Below are positions 23,264 to 27,110 of a DNA stretch of 28,489 bases, in pieces (within the stretch, counting starts at the first letter, position 1; each line of letters starts with the position of its first letter). Below the pieces are notes generated by a model that did no database searches, had not been told where the DNA came from, and was given only the letters and a program-made list of their open reading frames with translations. Location: positions 1 through 28,489 of the forward strand of contig JBDTMC010000039.1 in assembly GCA_039934475.1 (NCBI GenBank). Reading direction: 5' to 3'. This DNA comes from JBDTMC01 sp039934475. GTDB lineage: Bacteria; Acidobacteriota; Terriglobia; Bryobacterales; Bryobacteraceae. Position numbers and translations under genes: made by a program.

Positions 23264-23292
23264 TTGACTAAAGTTATATCTTTGGATAGAGT
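23264..23292 (+). promoter_or_regulatory. Sigma-70 promoter (TTGACT-17-TAGAGT)
   Basis: TTGACT at 23264-23269 and TAGAGT at 23287-23292 are separated by exactly 17 bp in a locally AT-rich stretch. This is the best-formed -35/-10 pair I found in the window. Transcription would begin near 23299-23301, at the ATG of the Cys-containing short ORF, reading toward the tRNA-Cys-like RNA. Confidence 0.7.
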
Positions 23293-23300
23293 ATCAATAG

Positions 23301-23369
23301 ATGCCCGTTATTTCCAGTCACGCGTCCCGCTCTCACCGGCTTTCGGCCGGCTGCTGTCGCTGTCTCTAA
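23301..23369 (+). CDS. Leaderless 22-codon short ORF ending GCCRCL (candidate Cys leader peptide)
   Basis: Starts MPVISSHASR and ends with Cys codons in CCRC just before the stop. The ATG lies 8 nt after the -10 box, so the mRNA would have virtually no leader. A hairpin CCGGC(TTTCG)GCCGG at 23336-23350 sits right before the Cys codons, and an anti-Shine-Dalgarno TCCTCCT follows the stop (23371-23379 region). Leaderless polycysteine short ORFs acting as cysteine-responsive attenuators are known in mycobacteria; this has the same ingredients. However, no sulfur-assimilation gene follows: the next feature on this strand is the tRNA-Cys-like RNA. Role inferred, translation not shown. Confidence 0.45.
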   Translation: MPVISSHASRSHRLSAGCCRCL

Positions 23370-23419
23370 ATTCCTCCTAGCTCTTATTTCCCTGCAAGGT
23401 CTCTGTTCTATTGCATTAG

Positions 23420-23448
23420 CCCCGGTTCTCGTTTGAATCGCCCCGGGG
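23420..23448 (+). other. Stable hairpin between the Cys short ORF and the tRNA-Cys-like RNA
   Basis: CCCCGG (23420-23425) pairs with CCGGGG (23443-23448), and inside them TTC pairs with GAA around loop TCGTTT, leaving a 5-nt bulge. No T-tract follows, so it is not a standard terminator. It could be an attenuator arm or a 5' processing signal for the tRNA-like RNA that starts 6 nt later. Confidence 0.4.
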
Positions 23449-23454
23449 ATCCAC

Positions 23455-23529
23455 GCGCCGCAAGAGCAATTGGCGAGCCACTGTACTGCAACTACCTTGT
23501 GCGCGGTTCGAATCCGCGGCGGCGCTCCA
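23455..23529 (+). tRNA. tRNA-Cys-like RNA (GCA), unusual D-stem; functional tRNA, pseudo-tRNA or regulatory RNA
   Basis: 75 nt with encoded CCA. Acceptor strands GCGCCGC and GCGGCGC pair perfectly (7 bp). The T-arm is CGCGG-TTCGAAT-CCGCG. The discriminator is U and the loop CTGCAAC puts GCA at canonical positions 34-36, both tRNA-Cys identity elements. The D-loop AATTGGC keeps G18G19. Odd points: the D-stem would be GAGC against GAGC, giving two outer pairs and two A-G mismatches, as if the 5' strand GCTC had changed. The anticodon stem has only three proper pairs (GTA/TAC), although CAC/GTG can pair beyond an internal loop. Preserved acceptor and T-arms argue against random decay. Non-canonical tRNAs have been reported in Acidobacteria. 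Confidence 0.6.
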
Positions 23530-23553
23530 AGTTATGTAGTGACTGACTATTAG

Positions 23554-24021
23554 TTAGTAGGCCCGAAGTGTCTCTGGCAGCATTGAACTCTGAGCGCGCT
23601 TCCACTTCAAAGCGTTGGCCAGTGCCGCCGCCGCCTTCGGCGCCAATTCAATGAGCATGGCGCGCTCCAGTTCAGAGAACGCTGTGGCGCGGTGCAATTC
23701 CAGCAGGCCCGAGAATTCAGGCGCCGCATCCAGCATGACGATCAACTCTGGGCCGGAGGCGATTCCGGCCGCGTACAACGGGGCCATGCGCCCGGCGCGG
23801 GCTACTGCGACGGCAATGCCGTCAAAGCCCACCACATCCCGCAGCCTGCGGTCCAATAGTTCCAGCGTCTCATCGACATCCAGCGAATTCCCTAATTCTC
23901 GCATCACCGGATACAGCACTGGCCACAGCCCGGCCGTCAATTCTAGCCTATCCATAACGACCTTATCGGAAACAATGCCCGGAATGTGTGGAGAATCCCG
24001 CGAATCATAGGTGGGCGTCAT
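23554..24021 (-). CDS. Small GAF-like domain protein, function unknown
   Basis: A 155-residue product from ATG 24021 (MTPTYDSRDSPHIPG); a GTG at 24093 would add 24 basic residues. The body resembles a shortened GAF domain: LDVDETLELLDRRLRDVVGFDGIAVAVAR, here seen as VDETLELLDRRLRDVVGFDG, then LYAAGIASGPELIV and the closing helix FSELERAMLIELAPKAAAAL. The middle of a normal GAF is missing, so it is either a minimal GAF or an internally shortened one. It recalls the GAF of the phosphatase at 12935. A TATAAA box lies 15 nt before the ATG on the minus strand. Lies between the tRNA-Cys-like RNA and the candidate small RNA; no functional link can be shown. Confidence 0.65.
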   Translation of the reverse strand: MTPTYDSRDSPHIPGIVSDKVVMDRLELTAGLWPVLYPVMRELGNSLDVDETLELLDRRLRDVVGFDGIAVAVARAGRMAPLYAAGIASGPELIVMLDAAPEFSGLLELHRATAFSELERAMLIELAPKAAAALANALKWKRAQSSMLPETLRAY

Positions 24022-24048
24022 GACTTTGCTTTTTTCTTTATAAAGTGC

Positions 24049-24077
24049 TTGCAAGTATCTCGAAAGTAGCTTATTCT
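24049..24077 (+). promoter_or_regulatory. Candidate promoter (TTGCAA-17-TATTCT) for a small RNA
   Basis: TTGCAA (24049-24054) and TATTCT (24072-24077) each match consensus at 4 of 6 positions with an exact 17-bp spacer. Transcription would start near 24084 and run to the terminator at 24199-24228. Confidence 0.45.
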
Positions 24078-24083
24078 GTTTAA

Positions 24084-24229
24084 GTCGTGACACACATGAT
24101 CCAATTCGGCTCGAAGCTCAACACCATACCTGCGCCAGTCAATTGTGACTTGCGCCTGGTGACCTGACCGTCTTGGAATAATATCGATTTCAAGAAAGGG
24201 GCGGCCACCAAAAATGGCCGCCCTTTTTG
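24084..24229 (+). ncRNA. Candidate ~146-nt structured small RNA upstream of Ro60
   Basis: Bounded by a promoter-like pair and a strong intrinsic terminator, with no convincing ORF. A long hairpin fills the middle: CACCA (24122-24126) pairs with TGGTG (24157-24161), GCGC (24132-24135) with GCGC (24152-24155), and AGTCA (24137-24141) with TGACT (24146-24150) around loop ATTG. The RNA is read away from the GAF-like gene and ends before the Ro60 promoter. It lacks the CGAATG/CTTGTCG pair of the two Y RNAs, so it is probably another kind of RNA. Function unknown; location next to an RNA-binding protein gene is suggestive only. Confidence 0.45.
24199..24228 (+). terminator. Rho-independent terminator
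   Basis: GGGCGGCCA (24199-24207) pairs perfectly with TGGCCGCCC (24215-24223) around loop CCAAAAA, followed by TTTTT at 24224-24228. The T-tract is on the plus strand, so it ends a plus-strand transcript coming from upstream, although no plus-strand gene is there. This is the main evidence for the small RNA. Confidence 0.85.
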
Positions 24230-24246
24230 TATTTGTACCGGCCATT

Positions 24247-24283
24247 TACAATAGCTATCCCTCACTTACTTCCTTCTGGAAGT
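24247..24283 (+). promoter_or_regulatory. Ro60 promoter -10 (TACAAT) and leader hairpin/operator
   Basis: TACAAT at 24247-24252 is a good -10 box; TTTTTG 17 bp upstream is a weak -35. The leader then holds the perfect inverted repeat ACTTCC-TTCT-GGAAGT (24268-24283), flanked by CTC and GAG, usable as an operator or RNA hairpin. A consensus AGGAGG precedes the Ro60 ATG. No sigma-54 (TGGCAC...TTGC) site of the kind used by RtcR was found. Confidence 0.5.
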
Positions 24284-24330
24284 GAGATGTAATAAGTGTG
24301 TCCGCGGTGACGCTGTAGGAGGAAACACCG

Positions 24331-25884
24331 ATGGCTAACAAGACGCTGTTCGCAACCCTGCGGGGGTTTCTGATCCCGCCGACCGACGCGTTCAACTCAG
24401 AGAGCGCTCCGGCATACGCGCTGGCGCCGAAGCAGGCTCTGGCGCAATACGCGGCCACCGGCTGCTTCGGACGAACGTTCTACGCCACTGCGGAAGAGCA
24501 ATTGCAGAGTGTGCTGGGACTGTGCGCCAGCGTAGATCCGGAGTTCGTGGCCCGGGTCGCCGTCTACAGTCGCACGCAGGCCTTTATGAAAGACATGCCG
24601 GCATTCCTCTGCGCCTGGCTGTCGGCCCGGGAAGCCCGGCTCCATGAGGCTGTGTTCGCCCGGGTTATCGACAACGCCCGCATGCTACGGACTTATGTGC
24701 AAATCCTACGCTCGGGAGTGGTTGGGCGTAAGTCCCTGGGAAGCGCTCCCAAGCGGCTGGTCCGTGAGTGGTTGGCTAGCCGCGATGAGGAGACGCTGTT
24801 CAGTGCCAGCGCCGGGCAGAGCCCGTCGTTGTCGGACATCTTGAAGATGGTTCACCCGAAGCCGGCTGGGCCGGCGCGGGAGGCCTTTTACGGCTATATG
24901 CTCGGCCGCCCTTATGACGCCACTGCGTTGCCGGAAGTGGTGACTCAGTTCGAGCAGTTCAAGGCCGGCGAGTCGCTGGACGTGCCGAACGTTCCTTTTA
25001 TGCTGTTATCGGCGTTGCCGCTGGCCCGGAGGGATTGGGTCCCCATCGCTAAGAATGCCTCTTGGCAGACGACGCGCATGAACCTGAATACGTTCGCCCG
25101 GCATGGTGTCTTTGAGGAGCCCGGGATGGCGAGCCTTGTGGCCGCGCGTCTGCGCGACCGCGACTCGATCCGGCGGGCACGGGTCTTCCCGTATCAGCTT
25201 CTGGCGGCGTATCGCAATCACGATGCGGCCATTCCGGCTGAGGTGCGGGACGCGCTGCAGGACGCGATGGAGCTGGCCGTCGAGCAGGTGCCCTCCATCG
25301 AAGGACAGGTGGTGGTTTGCCCGGACGTGTCAGGTTCCATGGCGAGCCCGATCATGGGTTACCGGGATGGTTCCACTTCCGCGGTTCGATGCATCGATGT
25401 GGCCGCGCTGGTGGCTGCGTCGGTGCTGCGGAAGAACAGTTCCGCCGTGATGTTGCCGTTTGAAGGAGAGGTTGTCGATGTAAACCTGAACTCGCGCGAC
25501 AGCATCGCGACCAACGCCGAGCGGCTGGCGTCCATTGGTGGAGGAGGAACCAATTGCAGCGCGCCGCTCCGTCTTCTGAATCGGCGGAAGGCGAAGGCGG
25601 ATCTGGTCCTCTTCGTCTCGGATAACGAGTCGTGGGTGGATGAGGGACGCGTGCAGGGAACCGCTCTGATGGCCGAGTGGTCTGAGTTCCGCCGCCGGAA
25701 TCCGCAGGCGCGTCTGGTTTGCCTGGATATCCAGCCGAACCGGACGACGCAGGCGGCCGAGCGCGCGGATATTCTCAACGTCGGGGGATTCTCCGATCGC
25801 GTGTTCGAGGTGATCTCGGCATTTGCCTCAGGGCAGCTTGAGGCCGATCACTGGGTCGCCCGGATCGAAGCTGTGTCCGTATGA
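24331..25884 (+). CDS. rsr: Ro60-like (TROVE + vWA) RNA-binding protein, bacterial Rsr
   Basis: Ring-shaped RNA-binding protein that holds Y RNAs and misfolded RNAs; in Deinococcus the homologue and its Y RNA link to PNPase for RNA decay. The 517-residue product has an N-terminal TROVE/HEAT-repeat region (about 1-340; KQALAQYAATGCFG, EEQLQSVLGLCASVD, VYSRTQAFMKDMPAFL, RVIDNARMLRTYVQILRSG) and a C-terminal von Willebrand A domain with the MIDAS motif DVSGSM (VCPDVSGSMASP), the Thr in GGGGTNCSAPL and the acidic VLFVSDNESWVD. All MIDAS positions are present. ATG 24331 follows a perfect AGGAGG. Two Y RNAs start 6 bp after its stop codon, strongly supporting function. RtcB, RtcA, RtcR and PNPase genes are not in the window. 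Confidence 0.95.
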   Translation: MANKTLFATLRGFLIPPTDAFNSESAPAYALAPKQALAQYAATGCFGRTFYATAEEQLQSVLGLCASVDPEFVARVAVYSRTQAFMKDMPAFLCAWLSAREARLHEAVFARVIDNARMLRTYVQILRSGVVGRKSLGSAPKRLVREWLASRDEETLFSASAGQSPSLSDILKMVHPKPAGPAREAFYGYMLGRPYDATALPEVVTQFEQFKAGESLDVPNVPFMLLSALPLARRDWVPIAKNASWQTTRMNLNTFARHGVFEEPGMASLVAARLRDRDSIRRARVFPYQLLAAYRNHDAAIPAEVRDALQDAMELAVEQVPSIEGQVVVCPDVSGSMASPIMGYRDGSTSAVRCIDVAALVAASVLRKNSSAVMLPFEGEVVDVNLNSRDSIATNAERLASIGGGGTNCSAPLRLLNRRKAKADLVLFVSDNESWVDEGRVQGTALMAEWSEFRRRNPQARLVCLDIQPNRTTQAAERADILNVGGFSDRVFEVISAFASGQLEADHWVARIEAVSV

Positions 25885-25890
25885 CCGGAT

Positions 25891-25961
25891 AGGGGGCCGA
25901 ATGCTGGCCGGGACTACATTCTGCTAAAATCGCCGTCTCGACCATTCCTTGTCGGCTCCCT
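25891..25961 (+). ncRNA. Minimal Y RNA (hairpin without tRNA-like module)
   Basis: A lower stem of 10 bp (25891-25900 with 25952-25961: AGGGGGCCGA against TCGGCTCCCT, one G-U) is followed by an internal loop holding ATGC on one side and TTCCTTG on the other. An upper stem follows: TGGCCGGGA (25905-25913) against TCTCGACCA (25936-25944), 8 of 9 pairs, closed by a 22-nt loop. The 5' CGAATGC and 3' CCTTGTCG are identical to those of the next RNA and fit the bacterial Ro60-binding consensus (GNCGAANG with CUUG). It begins 6 bp after the Ro60 stop codon. No T-loop or D-loop is present, unlike YrlA. Promoter not identified; it may be processed from the Ro60 mRNA. Confidence 0.7.
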
Positions 25962-25972
25962 GAACGACCAAA

Positions 25973-26113
25973 AGAAACCTGCGGCGAATGCAGGAGGAAC
26001 TACATGACAAACTGCGGGTTCCTGGTTCGAATCCAGGGCGTGCCTTCGCGGGTACGGTAGCTCATCGGTAGAGCAACAGACTGTTTCTCCGCTCCTTGTC
26101 GCCGCAGGTTTCT
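25973..26113 (+). ncRNA. yrlA: YrlA-type Y RNA with a circularly permuted tRNA-like module
   Basis: Lower stem of 15 perfect pairs (25973-25987 with 26099-26113), then the Ro-binding internal loop (5' ATGCA; 3' GCTCCTTG), then an 8-bp upper stem GGAGGAAC (25993-26000) with GTTTCTCC (26083-26090, one G-U). The head is tRNA-like but permuted: T-arm CCTGG-TTCGAAT-CCAGG (26021-26037), acceptor-like strand GCGTGCC (26038-26044), loop TTCGCG, acceptor-like strand GGTACGG (26051-26057, 6 of 7 paired), TA, then D-arm GCTC-ATCGGTA-GAGC (26060-26074) with G18G19. Known YrlA RNAs have this plan and are modified by tRNA enzymes (TruB, Dus). Position right after Ro60 makes the call strong. It ends 9 bp before the convergent propeller gene's stop. 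Confidence 0.88.
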
Positions 26114-26121
26114 CTTCCGCA

Positions 26122-27081
26122 TCACAGTTTAAAAGCGTTGTTGTCTGCCAACACCCAAACGTTCGCGCCGTCAAAGGCGAGGCCTGATCCCAACAACCCT
26201 GTGGGCTGGTTGGGTAACGTTACCGTCGCCAATTCCGCCCCGTCCGTTGCTCTCAATTTCTTAACCGCATTACCCACCTGGCTGGTCACCCACACGCTGG
26301 TTCCATCGAACACAATGTCCACGGGAGAGAAATTCGTCATCGGGAAGATCCCTAGGTTGGCACCGTCGCTAGCCCGAACCTTGAGCACCTGGCCGGCGTT
26401 ATCGGCAGCCCAGATATTGGCGCCGTCGAACGTCAATCCCAATGGCTCCAGACCGCCACTAAACGTATCGAGAATCACGCCGTCGGTAGGCCGAATTTTC
26501 ACCAGGCCGTTTTGGGCGATCCAGACGCTTGTGCCATCAAACAGGATCGATTCCGCGGGTCTGCCCGCAGTGAGTTGCAACCGTAGAGTCGCCTTCGCGC
26601 TGGTGGCCTGCACCCTTACTACGGCAGGATCGGAGAATCCGCCGGTGAGCACCCAAAGATTCAACCCATCGAAGGCTAATCCGCCGGCGCCTGTCGGGAT
26701 GTCCAAGCTGGCCAGCGTCGAGCCATCGCTGGCGCGCAGTTTCAAAAGCGTATTGCCCGATGAAACCCACAGATTTATGCCGTCCGTGGCAAGCGGACCC
26801 GGAGTGCCCACCGCCAGCGTTTGCAGGACTGCGCCATCGCTGGGCCGCATCCGTAACAGCCGGCCGTGGCTTTGGTCGCTCGCCCACAGGCTCACGCCGT
26901 CAAACAAAAGCGCCGTTCCGCTTCCAGTTGGCGCGGAGACGCCGCTGTGATTTGCCTGATACCAACGCCGCAGTGCGACTTTCAGGGGATTCGGAGCTGC
27001 CGCCGAAGGCGCGGCCCCGTCCTGTGCGAAGGCGAGCCCGCTCAAGCCGAGCAGGGCGATTCCGATGTTATTGAGCTTCAT
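26122..27081 (-). CDS. Secreted seven-repeat beta-propeller protein
   Basis: A 319-residue exported protein: signal peptide MKLNNIGIALLGLSGLAFA, cleaved before QDG. From about residue 55 it carries seven repeats of about 38-42 residues with the core FDGxxxW (LLFDGVSLWASD, LATDGINLWVSS, LAFDGLNLWVLT, ILFDGTSVWIAQ, LTFDGANIWAAD, IVFDGTSVWVTS, LAFDGANVWVLA), most followed by a VxKLRASDGA-like strand. This is an NHL/SMP-30-like propeller that may form a closed seven-blade ring. No catalytic residues are recognisable. A consensus AGGAGGACTGCA precedes the ATG at 27081. The GH44-like gene lies 29 bp upstream on the same strand, so the two are likely co-transcribed and may act together on a surface polymer; that is inference. 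Confidence 0.85.
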   Translation of the reverse strand: MKLNNIGIALLGLSGLAFAQDGAAPSAAAPNPLKVALRRWYQANHSGVSAPTGSGTALLFDGVSLWASDQSHGRLLRMRPSDGAVLQTLAVGTPGPLATDGINLWVSSGNTLLKLRASDGSTLASLDIPTGAGGLAFDGLNLWVLTGGFSDPAVVRVQATSAKATLRLQLTAGRPAESILFDGTSVWIAQNGLVKIRPTDGVILDTFSGGLEPLGLTFDGANIWAADNAGQVLKVRASDGANLGIFPMTNFSPVDIVFDGTSVWVTSQVGNAVKKLRATDGAELATVTLPNQPTGLLGSGLAFDGANVWVLADNNAFKL

Positions 27082-27110
27082 TGCAGTCCTCCTTTTCCTC
27101 TCTTCGTTCG

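Noticed and set aside
23420..23448. CCCCGG/CCGGGG hairpin as an intrinsic terminator
   Set aside because: No T-tract follows on either strand.
24084..24200. Third Y RNA, from CGAAG near 24113 and CTTGG near 24172
   Set aside because: The bases after CTTG (GAAT) do not pair with the CGA side in the way both true Y RNAs do, so the resemblance is superficial.
25922..25930. TGCTAAAAT as an extended -10 promoter for the YrlA-type RNA
   Set aside because: It falls in the loop of the first Y RNA hairpin and has no good -35; it may still act as a promoter but the evidence is too weak for a feature.
26021..26090. tRNA-Asn-like 5' half (D-arm followed by ACAGACTGTT) as a normal or truncated tRNA gene
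   Set aside because: The T-arm lies upstream of the D-arm, the acceptor-like stem is closed by a short loop, and both are enclosed by a Ro-binding stem with the Y RNA motif. A YrlA-type RNA explains all of it.
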